Shown: positions 10,814 to 18,829 of the stretch, in pieces
How positions within the stretch are numbered: the stretch's first letter is position 1
Layout: the number at the start of each line of letters is the position of its first letter
Assembly (NCBI GenBank): GCA_001552765.1
Contig: KQ959474.1
Span: 161,818-225,817 of the forward strand
Length of the DNA: 64,000 nt
Direction of reading: 5' to 3'
Origin: Bacteroidales bacterium KA00344
GTDB lineage: Bacteria; Bacteroidota; Bacteroidia; Bacteroidales; Bacteroidaceae
Notes under the pieces: generated by a model
Databases searched by the model: none
The model's input: the letters and a program-made list of their open reading frames with translations, nothing else
What the model was told of the DNA's origin: nothing
Made by a program: the position numbers and the translations under genes

Positions 10814-12901
10814 ATGATGCGAACTCATAACAACCATATAATATGCCTATTCTTTATGGCAATGTTGATGTTGGCCTCTTGTGGCGCTGACCGTAACATA
10901 AAACGTGCTGAAAAATATTTAGCACTGGGGGAGTATTATGATGCTGCCAATGAATATAAACGGGCGTATCAGAAAACTGAACCTAAAAATAGGGATAAGC
11001 GCGGAAGAATAGCAAAGAAGATGGCGTACTGTTACAATAAAAGCTTACAAACTGCAAAAGGAATTGCGGCATATCGTAACACTATCAGGTATAAACATGA
11101 TGAGCCAGAAGATCACCTTACATTGGGACAGCTGTTATTAAAGAATGGAAATTATAAGGAGGCAGCTGTGGAATTTCAGTCAGTACTTGATACTTTTCCA
11201 GACCATAAACTGGCACAAACGGGCTTGATATCTGCTCAACGTGCTCCCGAAATAAAAGAATTAGGCAGCCGATATAATGTTAAGAAAATGGCAGTGTTTA
11301 ATTCTCGTAGAGCGGAGTATTCTCCAATGTTGTTCGGCGATAATCATGATCAGTTATATTTCACCTCTACACGCAATGAGGCACAGGGGGACGAATTGAG
11401 TGGTATAACAGGAATGAAACCTGCAGACATCTTTGTTTCAGAAAAAGATGACAAGGGTAAGTGGACTAAACCACAGGCGGTGACGGGAGGAGTAAATACG
11501 AATCATGAAGAGGGAGCTGCAAGTTTTTCAACCGACGAACGCGAAATGTATCTCACACAATGTGTCAGTGACCCTTCTTATCCTCGTTATGCCCAGATCG
11601 TAAAGTCTAATCGTTCTGATGCTGCTTGGAGTAAAGCTACAGAGGTGAAGCTCACAAATGACACGCTTTCAAGTTATGCCCATCCAGCTATTTCGCCTGA
11701 CGGCGAGTGGCTGTATTTCACATCGGATATGCCCGGTGGTAAAGGGGGACTGGATATTTGGCGCGTTCGAATTACTCCCGGAGGATACGGAGGCGTTGAA
11801 AATTTAGGAGAGCCAATCAATACAGAAGGAGATGAAATGTTCCCGACGTTCAGGCCTAATGGAGATTTATATTTTTCCAGTAATGGACATCCCGGACTTG
11901 GAGGATTGGATGTGTTTATAGCAAAAGTTGGCAAGGACGGACGTTATCATCTTTCTCACCCGGGTTACCCGTTGAATTCACAAGGAGACGATTTCGGTCT
12001 TACTTTTGAAGGAGTGTACAATCGAGGTTTCTTTTCAAGCAACAGAAATGATGCGAGGGGATGGGACCATATTTATTCATTTGAGAATCCGGAGATCATA
12101 CAAACAGTTAAAGGTTGGGTTTACGAGATGGATGGATATGAACTCCCTGCGTCTCAAGTATATGTCATTGGAGATGACGGAACAAACGAGCGTCTGAGCG
12201 TACGTAGTGACGGTTCCTTCACAAAGGTGTTAGACAGAGGGGTAACTTATTTGTTTTTAGCAACTTGCAAAGGCTACTTAAATCATAAGGAAGAAGTGAC
12301 GGCTTTGGTAAATCCTAAAGAGTCACGAGATACTACCTTGCAATTTGCGCTGGCCAATATTTCCGTGCCAACACTTATCGACAACATTTTCTATGATTTC
12401 GATAGGGCTACTTTACGCGATACTTCTAAAGTTGCTCTTGATAAACTCGTAACCATGTTGAACGAAAATCCCAACATTACTATTGAGCTGAGTGCTCATG
12501 CCGATTATAAGGGGTCTTCGGCTTACAACAAACGACTGTCACAAAGACGTGCTGAGTCTGTGGTCAACTATCTCATCAAGCATGGCATAGCGTCAGACCG
12601 TTTAACGCCAGTAGGTTATGGTAAGGAAAAACCAAAAACAATCAAAAGAAAAGTTGCCGAAAAATACGATTGGCTGAAAGAAGGGGACATTCTTTCAGAG
12701 GAGTTTATTAAGTCAATAAAAGATGAAGAAAAGCAGGAAATATGCAATCAGTTGAATCGTCGTACAGAATTTTTGGTATTAAGAACCACGTATGGTATGT
12801 TTGATGATAAGGGGAATCTCAAAGCACCTCCCAAACCCAAGCATGAAGCGGAAGAAAAGAAGGAACTCCACGAAGACGGTATCAATATTATCTTTGAATA
12901 G
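10814..12901 (+). CDS. porE: PorE-like OmpA family lipoprotein (TPR, WD40-like propeller, OmpA domain)
   Basis: About 695 residues. The N-terminus is a lipoprotein signal with lipobox LASC, so it is an outer-membrane-anchored periplasmic protein. Order of domains: TPR-like helices (about residues 35-140), a PD40/WD40-like beta-propeller with repeated SPDGEWLYFTSD-type blades (about 160-430), a carboxypeptidase-regulatory-like domain (about 435-525), and a C-terminal OmpA peptidoglycan-binding domain with IFYDFDRATLR and SQRRAESVVNYL. This architecture and length match PorE of the type IX secretion system. Start set at the first of two adjacent ATGs. Its stop overlaps the convergent DUF5056 gene by 14 nt. 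Assignment to PorE rather than a paralogue is inference. Confidence 0.8.
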   Translation: MMRTHNNHIICLFFMAMLMLASCGADRNIKRAEKYLALGEYYDAANEYKRAYQKTEPKNRDKRGRIAKKMAYCYNKSLQTAKGIAAYRNTIRYKHDEPEDHLTLGQLLLKNGNYKEAAVEFQSVLDTFPDHKLAQTGLISAQRAPEIKELGSRYNVKKMAVFNSRRAEYSPMLFGDNHDQLYFTSTRNEAQGDELSGITGMKPADIFVSEKDDKGKWTKPQAVTGGVNTNHEEGAASFSTDEREMYLTQCVSDPSYPRYAQIVKSNRSDAAWSKATEVKLTNDTLSSYAHPAISPDGEWLYFTSDMPGGKGGLDIWRVRITPGGYGGVENLGEPINTEGDEMFPTFRPNGDLYFSSNGHPGLGGLDVFIAKVGKDGRYHLSHPGYPLNSQGDDFGLTFEGVYNRGFFSSNRNDARGWDHIYSFENPEIIQTVKGWVYEMDGYELPASQVYVIGDDGTNERLSVRSDGSFTKVLDRGVTYLFLATCKGYLNHKEEVTALVNPKESRDTTLQFALANISVPTLIDNIFYDFDRATLRDTSKVALDKLVTMLNENPNITIELSAHADYKGSSAYNKRLSQRRAESVVNYLIKHGIASDRLTPVGYGKEKPKTIKRKVAEKYDWLKEGDILSEEFIKSIKDEEKQEICNQLNRRTEFLVLRTTYGMFDDKGNLKAPPKPKHEAEEKKELHEDGINIIFE

Positions 12902-13244
12902 ATAGAATATTGTACAGCCATACGATTCCCAATACAGTGGTCGTTCCGAAGATGAGTGTTGGCGACAATAACATCAGATCTATTGACGAAAGATATCCCA
13001 CAATATTGCTCCATATATTACTACCAAGCACACGCAGATCATCAATTCCGTCGAACAGGATAAATAATGCCATTCCCAGGGCAAAGCATATAGTTGTCCA
13101 TATTTGATTCATCCGCTTTGCGTGTTGAGGAAGGCGCTGTATCACTTTATCGGTAAATCCATCGTCGTCTATATCCTGTTTAGCTGCATTGAAAAACTGT
13201 ATCACCAGTTCATCATCATTTTTTATGTCATTGTTATTATACAT
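12888..13244 (-). CDS. DUF5056-type small membrane protein, candidate anti-sigma partner
   Basis: 118 residues: an acidic N-terminal cytoplasmic stretch (DDELVIQFFNAAKQDIDDDG), then two or three hydrophobic segments (about residues 48-66, 78-92 and 95-113). It resembles DUF5056 proteins found next to ECF sigma factors in Bacteroidales. It lies 50 bp downstream of the sigma gene on the same strand. The arrangement suggests it restrains or senses for the sigma factor, but no classical anti-sigma motif is visible, so this is inference. Its 3' end overlaps the convergent porE-like gene by 14 nt. Confidence 0.7.
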   Translation of the reverse strand: MYNNNDIKNDDELVIQFFNAAKQDIDDDGFTDKVIQRLPQHAKRMNQIWTTICFALGMALFILFDGIDDLRVLGSNIWSNIVGYLSSIDLMLLSPTLIFGTTTVLGIVWLYNILSIQR

Positions 13245-13294
13245 TCTTAATAATCTTTATCAATAGGGGTTATTATCTTCGTTTCATCGGATAT

Positions 13295-13831
13295 TTAGTT
13301 GTATCCGTTGGCTCTGAGAAAATCGGCCATTTTCTTTTTGCCACGTGCAAGGTGACTTTTGACAGTGTTCTGTGGTATGGAACTGATTTCGGATATTTTT
13401 TCAATAGATTGTCCTTCCATGAGTTGAAGCGTAATGCAAATACGCTCGTTGTCGTTAAGCAATTGAAGGGCTTTGTAAAGGTCCATCTTCAAATTGCTGT
13501 TCACCGCAGTCGCCCGCTCGCTTCTGAGGGATGGGGTGTCGATGTCTGTGGTTTCCTTGTGAGTTCGTACATAATCATAAAACACATTATAGGCTATACG
13601 GAAGAGCCAAGTGAGAAAAGAAGACTTACCCTGAAATTGTGAAATATGTGTATAGGCTTTCACAAACGTGTCTTGTGCGAGATCATCGCTCAGCTGACTG
13701 TCACCCAGCGTCTGTGAGAGCAGGAAACGTCGTATAGGCGACTGGTATTCCTTCATCAACTTGTCGAAAGCTTGTCGATTGTGGAATACAGCCACCTGTG
13801 TAACCAAGCGTATGTCTTCTTTGCGCTCCAC
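13295..13831 (-). CDS. RNA polymerase sigma-70 factor, ECF subfamily
   Basis: 178 residues with a sigma2 region (about 15-90: DDLAQDTFVKAYTHI, FLTWLFRIAYNVFYDYVR) and a sigma4 helix-turn-helix (about 120-170: SIEKISEISSIPQNTVKSHL). The start codon is GTG directly after the TAA of the upstream gene, in the same frame. The only later ATG (residue 26) would cut into sigma2, so GTG is the best start. It forms an operon with the DUF6249 protein upstream and the DUF5056 membrane protein downstream. Target genes are unknown. Confidence 0.9.
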   Translation of the reverse strand: MERKEDIRLVTQVAVFHNRQAFDKLMKEYQSPIRRFLLSQTLGDSQLSDDLAQDTFVKAYTHISQFQGKSSFLTWLFRIAYNVFYDYVRTHKETTDIDTPSLRSERATAVNSNLKMDLYKALQLLNDNERICITLQLMEGQSIEKISEISSIPQNTVKSHLARGKKKMADFLRANGYN

Positions 13832-14458
13832 TTACTTTGATGTCTTAGCAATGACTACTTGTCCAATGCCCCAACAGGCTATTAGAAGTCCTACACCGGC
13901 TAATAATTCTGCATCCCAAACGAAGAACATGAGCGCTAACCCTACACCAATAGCTATATTCTTAATTCCTTTTCTCTTGTAATAATCGGGAGATTCCGGA
14001 GTAAGGGGTTTCAACTCCTCTGGTATTGGCTGTCCCGTTTCCATAGCTTTCTCTGCCAAAGTCACATTGTTATTGTGTCGTTTAATGAGGTATCGTATGA
14101 TAAGTGCTATAAGGATGAATGGTGCCAGGGCACAGAGCAGCAAGGCTAATATCACCAAGACAGCGATAATCACACCACCTACACCTATTGTCCCGCCTAA
14201 AATCCCGGTAATAAACTCTTCCACCTTAGACTCATCATCGTTATATATCTCTGAGGTGTACACGGTGTCTTCCGTACCCACTAAACTCGTATTGGTTGTA
14301 TCAGAGAATGCTTCTATTTCATCTTGCGATGTCGAGTTGTTTTGCGATGTCGAATCGTTAATCGCTACCTGAGGATGATGGCGATGACGCGGTTGTACTC
14401 CTGCTGCACTTGCATTAAGTGCAAACAACAAAGTTAATGCTATAAGATACTGTTTCAT
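13832..14458 (-). CDS. DUF6249-type membrane protein in the ECF sigma cluster
   Basis: 208 residues. Signal peptide at residues 1-18 (LIALTLLFALNASAAG), a Ser/Thr/Asp-rich extracytoplasmic stretch, a glycine-rich and strongly hydrophobic segment (about 95-140), a cytoplasmic charged stretch with LAEKAMETGQPIPEELKP, and two more hydrophobic segments at the C-terminus. The pattern matches DUF6249 proteins, often co-located with ECF sigma factors in Bacteroidales. ATG at 14458 is chosen because it starts the signal peptide; an alternative ATG is at 14467. It is the first gene of the sigma operon and is driven by a promoter that overlaps the divergent methyltransferase promoter. Function is unknown. 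Confidence 0.75.
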   Translation of the reverse strand: MKQYLIALTLLFALNASAAGVQPRHRHHPQVAINDSTSQNNSTSQDEIEAFSDTTNTSLVGTEDTVYTSEIYNDDESKVEEFITGILGGTIGVGGVIIAVLVILALLLCALAPFILIALIIRYLIKRHNNNVTLAEKAMETGQPIPEELKPLTPESPDYYKRKGIKNIAIGVGLALMFFVWDAELLAGVGLLIACWGIGQVVIAKTSK

Positions 14459-14513
14459 ATTTCTCATTTCATTTTGATATTCTATGATTTTGACGAAACA
14501 CAATATCAATTAG

Positions 14514-14544
14514 TTGCAAAGTAAAGAAAAAAAAACTATTTTTG
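14514..14544 (+). promoter_or_regulatory. Promoter of the rRNA methyltransferase gene
   Basis: TTG (14514-14516) and TATTTTTG (14537-14544) with a 20-nt spacer, 21 bp before the ATG. It occupies the same DNA as a minus-strand promoter. Confidence 0.65.
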
Positions 14545-14547
14545 CAA
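14517..14547 (-). promoter_or_regulatory. Minus-strand promoter of the DUF6249-sigma operon
   Basis: Read on the minus strand, TTG (14545-14547) and TTACTTTG (14517-14524) are 20 nt apart. The -7 box has T instead of A at its second base. It lies face to face with the plus-strand promoter, so RNA polymerase can probably occupy only one at a time (inference). Confidence 0.5.
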
Positions 14548-14565
14548 TCATAAATACCATTTATT

Positions 14566-16041
14566 ATGATATTACCTGAGGAGTTTGAAGAATACACACA
14601 CAAACTAATGGGCAACGAGCTTTATGCCACCTTAAAGAAAGGTCTGACAGAGGAAACTCCGGCAAGCATTCGTATAAACCCTTTCAAAGCAGACCAATAT
14701 AATGATATAAAAAAGCATATTATAGATAGTGGACGTGGAGATAACTTGTTGTGGTGTCCCGAAGGACTTTATCTTTCAGAGCGTCCCAACTTTACCTTTG
14801 ACCCTTTATTTCATGCCGGCCTATATTATGTACAAGAGGCCTCGTCAATGTTTGTTTGCCATATTCTTCAACAACTTGTCAGCCATCCGGTCTTAATGCT
14901 TGATTTATGTGCTGCTCCCGGTGGCAAATCAACGGCCTCGCGTACCGTCTTACCTGAAGGAAGCCTGTTATTTAGCAATGAGCCCATGAAACTTCGTGCT
15001 TCTATTCTTTCAGAAAATATGCAGAAATTTGGACACCCTGATGTGGTCGTGACTAACAATTATCCAAAAGAATATAGAAAGTCGGGACTGAAATTTGACG
15101 TTATTCTCGCCGACGTTCCGTGTTCGGGAGAGGGCATGTTTCGGAAGGATAGGACTGCAATAGAGGAATGGAGCGTTCAAAACGTTGAAAAATGTAGGCA
15201 GCTTCAACGCTCAATAGTAGAAGATGTATGGCCTTGTTTGATTGATGGCGGATACCTTATATATTCAACATGTACGTTCAATGCACACGAAGATGAAGAA
15301 AATGTAAATTGGATAGCTGATCATTTAGGAGCGGATTTCGTTGAAATTGAAACAAACGAAGAATGGAATATAACCGGTTCTTTGATAGACAAAAAACCGG
15401 TTTACCGTTTCGTTCCTGGAAAAACAAAAGGTGAAGGATTGTTTGTGGCCGTATTGCGAAAGCGTGGAGAGTATGTAGGTGCTCTTGATTTACAATGCGA
15501 CAAGGTTGCAAAGACCTCTAAAAAACATCGTCGTTCCAACGGAAATTCTAAATTCGAAGAGCCCGTAAAATCAATATACAGCCATTGGCTTAATGGCGAT
15601 TTCTCTATTTTACAACGTCAGGACAAAATTGTTGCGATACCTTCGCTATGGTTGCCAATCTATGAGCAAGCTGTCAAATATCTTCATGTTTTACACATGG
15701 GCGTTACAATAGGCGTTCATAAAGGGAAAAATCTAATTCCGGATACATCATTGGCCTTATCTTTAGCTGTTAATTCTGGTGCATTTCCATGTGTTGACGT
15801 GGGGTATGAGACAGCCATCAACTATCTTCGTAAGGAAGCAATCAAATTGCCCGAAGGCACACCTTCCGGATTTGTCAAGATTACCTATTTGGGTTATTCG
15901 ATAGGTTTTGTGAAGAATATAGGTAATAGAGCCAACAATCTTTATCCGCAGGAGTGGAAAATAAAGACCACATATCTATCGGAAAAGCCAGTAGATGTGC
16001 TCCAAATACGGACCTATAAAACTTTAAAACATGAAGATTAG
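14566..16041 (+). CDS. RsmF/RsmB-type rRNA (cytosine-C5) methyltransferase
   Basis: 491 residues; a SAM-dependent NOL1/NOP2/Sun enzyme that methylates cytosine C5 in 16S rRNA. The N-terminus (EEFEEYTHKLMG) and the SIRINPFK motif are typical. The SAM-binding segment is LDLCAAPGGKSTA. The two catalytic cysteines are Cys186 in DVPCSGEGMF and Cys236 in YSTCTFN. The C-terminal half (about 300-491) resembles the RsmF PUA-like extension. The last 11 nt overlap the folA start, so the two genes are translationally coupled. Which cytosine is modified is not known from sequence. Confidence 0.92.
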   Translation: MILPEEFEEYTHKLMGNELYATLKKGLTEETPASIRINPFKADQYNDIKKHIIDSGRGDNLLWCPEGLYLSERPNFTFDPLFHAGLYYVQEASSMFVCHILQQLVSHPVLMLDLCAAPGGKSTASRTVLPEGSLLFSNEPMKLRASILSENMQKFGHPDVVVTNNYPKEYRKSGLKFDVILADVPCSGEGMFRKDRTAIEEWSVQNVEKCRQLQRSIVEDVWPCLIDGGYLIYSTCTFNAHEDEENVNWIADHLGADFVEIETNEEWNITGSLIDKKPVYRFVPGKTKGEGLFVAVLRKRGEYVGALDLQCDKVAKTSKKHRRSNGNSKFEEPVKSIYSHWLNGDFSILQRQDKIVAIPSLWLPIYEQAVKYLHVLHMGVTIGVHKGKNLIPDTSLALSLAVNSGAFPCVDVGYETAINYLRKEAIKLPEGTPSGFVKITYLGYSIGFVKNIGNRANNLYPQEWKIKTTYLSEKPVDVLQIRTYKTLKHED

Positions 16042-16498
16042 TATCATCGTTGCGATGGCCGAAAATGGGGCGATAGGGTTTCGCAATCAGCTCTTATACC
16101 ATATTCCGGAGGACTTGAAGCGTTTTAAGGCGTTAACCATTGGTCATACGGTTGTGATGGGGCGGAATACTTATCTTTCCTTACCCAATGGAGCTTTGCC
16201 GCAACGGCGTAATATTGTATTGAGTCGGACAATAAAAAATATTACAGGTTGTGATGTATATGTATCACTTGAAGAAGCATTGCATAGTTGCTCGGAAGGC
16301 GAAGAAGTCTTTATAATAGGAGGGGAGAAGGTTTATCGGCAAGCTATACCTATGGTACAACGCATATATTTAACCCTCATAAAAAGAGCCCCCCTACAAG
16401 CAGATGCGTTTTTCCCAAAAATATCCATACAACAATGGGACATGAGTATAAAGGAAGAGCGCGATGGCTATTCCTTTATTCAATATGATAGAAAATAA
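16031..16498 (+). CDS. folA: Dihydrofolate reductase
   Basis: 155 residues; reduces dihydrofolate to tetrahydrofolate with NADPH. Family marks are IVAMAENGAIG at the N-terminus, YHIPEDLKRFKALTIGH with the substrate-binding acidic residue (Glu27 region), VVMGRNTYLSLP, and FIIGGEKVYRQA near the C-terminus. Normal length. It overlaps the preceding methyltransferase gene by 11 nt, and no thymidylate synthase is adjacent in this window. Confidence 0.95.
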   Translation: MKISIIVAMAENGAIGFRNQLLYHIPEDLKRFKALTIGHTVVMGRNTYLSLPNGALPQRRNIVLSRTIKNITGCDVYVSLEEALHSCSEGEEVFIIGGEKVYRQAIPMVQRIYLTLIKRAPLQADAFFPKISIQQWDMSIKEERDGYSFIQYDRK

Positions 16499-16509
16499 AG
16501 ATTGCTTGC

Positions 16510-17010
16510 TTATGCTTTTTCTTCGATAGGCTCTTCCTGCTCTTCCTCGTCATCTATGATGGGGAGCTGGCGGTCTATGGCAGCATTAAAGCTAACTATG
16601 GTCTCACTTCTTGAGAGTCCAAGAGGTTGTAGCTTGTCATGTATGATATTCAGCAAATGATGATTGTTCCTCGCATATAGCTTGATAAACATATCGCATC
16701 CGCCGGTTGTGAAATGACACTCAGTAACTTCGGGTATCAGTCGAAGTTTTTCCACCACATCGTCGAAGGTTGATGGGTCTTTGAGATAAAGTTCTACGTA
16801 TGCACAAGCTTCATAGCCGATTTTTTCAGGATCAATGATAAACTGTGAGCCCTTTAATACTCCTAAGGAGGTGAGCTTCTGAATACGCTGATGAATTGCT
16901 GCACCACTTACATTACATTCACGAGCAACCTCCAAGAAAGGCGTACGTGCATCGTTGGCAATAAGTTGTAGAATTTTTCTATCTAACGAATCTAAATAAT
17001 GTCTTGCCAT
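16510..17010 (-). CDS. Lrp/AsnC family transcriptional regulator
   Basis: 166 residues. The N-terminal helix-turn-helix (LDSLDRKILQLIAND, about 5-60) is followed by a RAM/AsnC ligand-binding domain (about 70-150: CAYVELYLKDPSTFDDVVEKL, VTECHFTTGGCDMFIKLYAR). The C-terminus is very acidic (DDEEEQEEPIEE). ATG at 17010 gives the usual MARHYLDSLDRKIL start; an upstream extension of 28 codons overlaps the promoter. It is convergent with folA. Ligand and targets are unknown; the family usually senses amino acids. Confidence 0.93.
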   Translation of the reverse strand: MARHYLDSLDRKILQLIANDARTPFLEVARECNVSGAAIHQRIQKLTSLGVLKGSQFIIDPEKIGYEACAYVELYLKDPSTFDDVVEKLRLIPEVTECHFTTGGCDMFIKLYARNNHHLLNIIHDKLQPLGLSRSETIVSFNAAIDRQLPIIDDEEEQEEPIEEKA

Positions 17011-17031
17011 ATTGTTATATTTATTTTGATG

Positions 17032-17062
17032 CAAAGTTACAAAGAATACGGCGTAATTACAA
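17032..17062 (-). promoter_or_regulatory. Promoter of the Lrp/AsnC gene
   Basis: On the minus strand TTG (17060-17062) and TAACTTTG (17032-17039) are 20 nt apart, ending 21 bp before the ATG at 17010. This also excludes the longer start. Confidence 0.7.
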
Positions 17063-17311
17063 TTTTTTCTCGTATTTTTATTATAAACTGACACAACATT
17101 TCATGTAATGTTGTTTTATAGTTTTTGCGTATGGTAGCGCTCCTGCTGTATGATAAGATTATATGGAGGCCCAAGTTGCTAAAGTCACCACCTAACCAGA
17201 ATCTCGCGATATGTTGTCTTTATCCTAATATTGCCCTCAATAAATACAATTCCATTTAGGGACAGATAGTTTGGAATATGTTTTAGGCGTAATACTATGT
17301 CTATATTTCTA
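17063..17311. other. Intergenic spacer between lrp and the exb operon end
   Basis: No gene, hairpin or repeat copy is recognisable here. It receives the 3' end of the ExbD operon and the upstream side of the lrp promoter. Confidence 0.4.
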
Positions 17312-17779
17312 TTATTTTTTCTTTCGTTCTGTTGCAGAATAGGTGATACGGGTTGCCTTTGCCTGACGCAGAGCTTGTTTTACATCTGTGATAATTCCCA
17401 TAGGAGTGTTTCTGTCTGCTTTGATAGAGACCGTCATTTGCTGACGGTCTTCAGGAGACATTCTGTTCTGCTCTGCTGAAACATAGTCTATAATTTCGTT
17501 GGTAGAAGCAAATTTGTCATTGATTTGAATACGTACTCCCTCCTTCGTGATACTTTGCTGTTTTGCTGTTGGGTATCCAATGTATATATAAGTAATGGCT
17601 GTCTTTTTCGTAAGTCTCGACAATTCAGTGCCTTGTGGAACTTGGTATTTCACTTTCACGGCAACCTTTTGCATGTGCGTGACTATCATAAAGAAAAAGA
17701 GAACTGTAAATATCAAATCGGGTAGGGAGGCCGTATTTAAGCCCGGCACCTGATGTGAGCGAAGACGAAACTTACTCAT
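17312..17779 (-). CDS. exbD: ExbD/TolR biopolymer transport protein (second copy)
   Basis: 155 residues. Short cytoplasmic N-terminus, one transmembrane helix (about 20-38) with the conserved Asp21 in ASLPDLIFTVLFFFMI that carries protons in the ExbB-ExbD motor, then a periplasmic domain. The ATG at 17779 is preceded by a strong AAGGAGG ribosome site at 17786-17792, rare in this window, and overlaps the first exbD by 8 nt. It is the last gene of a minus-strand operon ExbB, 4-TM protein, ExbD, ExbD. Two ExbD paralogues beside one ExbB is common in Bacteroidetes. Confidence 0.9.
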   Translation of the reverse strand: MSKFRLRSHQVPGLNTASLPDLIFTVLFFFMIVTHMQKVAVKVKYQVPQGTELSRLTKKTAITYIYIGYPTAKQQSITKEGVRIQINDKFASTNEIIDYVSAEQNRMSPEDRQQMTVSIKADRNTPMGIITDVKQALRQAKATRITYSATERKKK

Positions 17780-18326
17780 CTGCACCTCCTTCCGAAGATG
17801 TATTTATATCGACTGTGTGCATCCCATTATATTGTTCGGCAATACGTTGCGGACACTCTTCTTTTACCTTATCGCGTTGATTTTGAGAAAGTGATTCGTA
17901 ATTTTGATGATACAGTTGCTGCGAAGTCTCATTCCGAAGTTTTTTATATGCAGCAGCCAATTCGTTCTGTACTTGAAAATAAAGGTCGTAGCTTGCTTCA
18001 GGAGCTGCGTCTAATTTGAATAAATGTTTCTTACCTGTTTTTTTAACAAAATATTCAGCCAGTTGGCGTAATTGATTTATAGCTATTGGTTTACCATTGG
18101 CTATCAATTTGTTATCAGCAGTAAGCTGTAAAGTCATCATCGTTCCCTGATCCACAAAAGTTTCTTCTTGCTCTTGCCTCTCGGCGGGGGGCAACTGTCG
18201 CACCAACCCTTTGTCCACATCCATATTGGTTGTAACCAAAAAGAATATCAACAGCATAAAGGAGATGTCAGCCGTTGAGGTAGTATTGAGTTCCGGAACT
18301 CTGTGTCGGCGACGGTAGAACCTCAT
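17772..18326 (-). CDS. exbD: ExbD/TolR biopolymer transport protein (first copy)
   Basis: 184 residues. N-terminus RRRHRVPELNTTSTADISFM leads into a single transmembrane helix with the conserved Asp20. The periplasmic domain is longer than in the second copy and has a Gln/Glu-rich helical C-terminal extension. It partners with ExbB to transmit proton motive force to TonB. The start overlaps the stop of the preceding membrane protein gene by 4 nt and the stop overlaps the next exbD. Confidence 0.92.
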   Translation of the reverse strand: MRFYRRRHRVPELNTTSTADISFMLLIFFLVTTNMDVDKGLVRQLPPAERQEQEETFVDQGTMMTLQLTADNKLIANGKPIAINQLRQLAEYFVKKTGKKHLFKLDAAPEASYDLYFQVQNELAAAYKKLRNETSQQLYHQNYESLSQNQRDKVKEECPQRIAEQYNGMHTVDINTSSEGGADE

Positions 18327-18829
18327 TTCCTACGGGTATATTTAGTAGCTCCATAGATTACAGCTATGATAGCAATAGTCATTAAAATCAATGAAGTATA
18401 GATAAACATATCTGATGCTTTCAGCCAAAAATAATTAGTGAAATGAGTGCCATTAATCACTATATTGGATGATGAGCCGACAAGAAAGGTCAGCACGCAA
18501 AGCAACAATACGCCTATGGTGACACTATAATTGATTTTCTTAACAGGAATATTGTTGATGTAACTTTCCCCTTTGCCTCTCATGCGTAAGGCTCTTATCA
18601 CTGCCCATATGGTAATACCTATGCCAATAATGATAAGACTGTAGCTCAGAATGATGACCGCATCGGTAAAGAGGGGGGCATTAAAGTTTTGATTATCGGC
18701 AAAAGGACGAGTATACCCCACAAACCAATACATCATGAAAACCACAATGTACACTGCTATCAAAACATAAAATGTACGCATTGACAGCTTTTCTGCAGGC
18801 CATTTTTTCCAATTCTTCATGCTCGTCAT
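18323..18829 (-). CDS. Four-helix membrane protein in the exbBD operon, unknown function
   Basis: 168 residues with four clear hydrophobic segments (about 20-38, 54-78, 98-118 and 135-158) and short charged loops. No family motif is recognisable by eye. It sits between exbB and exbD with ATGA-type overlaps on both sides (18826-18829 and 18323-18326), so it is translated together with them and is probably an accessory subunit of the TonB motor. An alternative start at 18820 would remove three residues. Confidence 0.75.
   Translation of the reverse strand: MTSMKNWKKWPAEKLSMRTFYVLIAVYIVVFMMYWFVGYTRPFADNQNFNAPLFTDAVIILSYSLIIIGIGITIWAVIRALRMRGKGESYINNIPVKKINYSVTIGVLLLCVLTFLVGSSSNIVINGTHFTNYFWLKASDMFIYTSLILMTIAIIAVIYGATKYTRRK

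Noticed and set aside
12888..12901. Frame error suspected where the porE-like and DUF5056 genes overlap
   Set aside because: The 14-nt overlap is convergent and both proteins have plausible ends.
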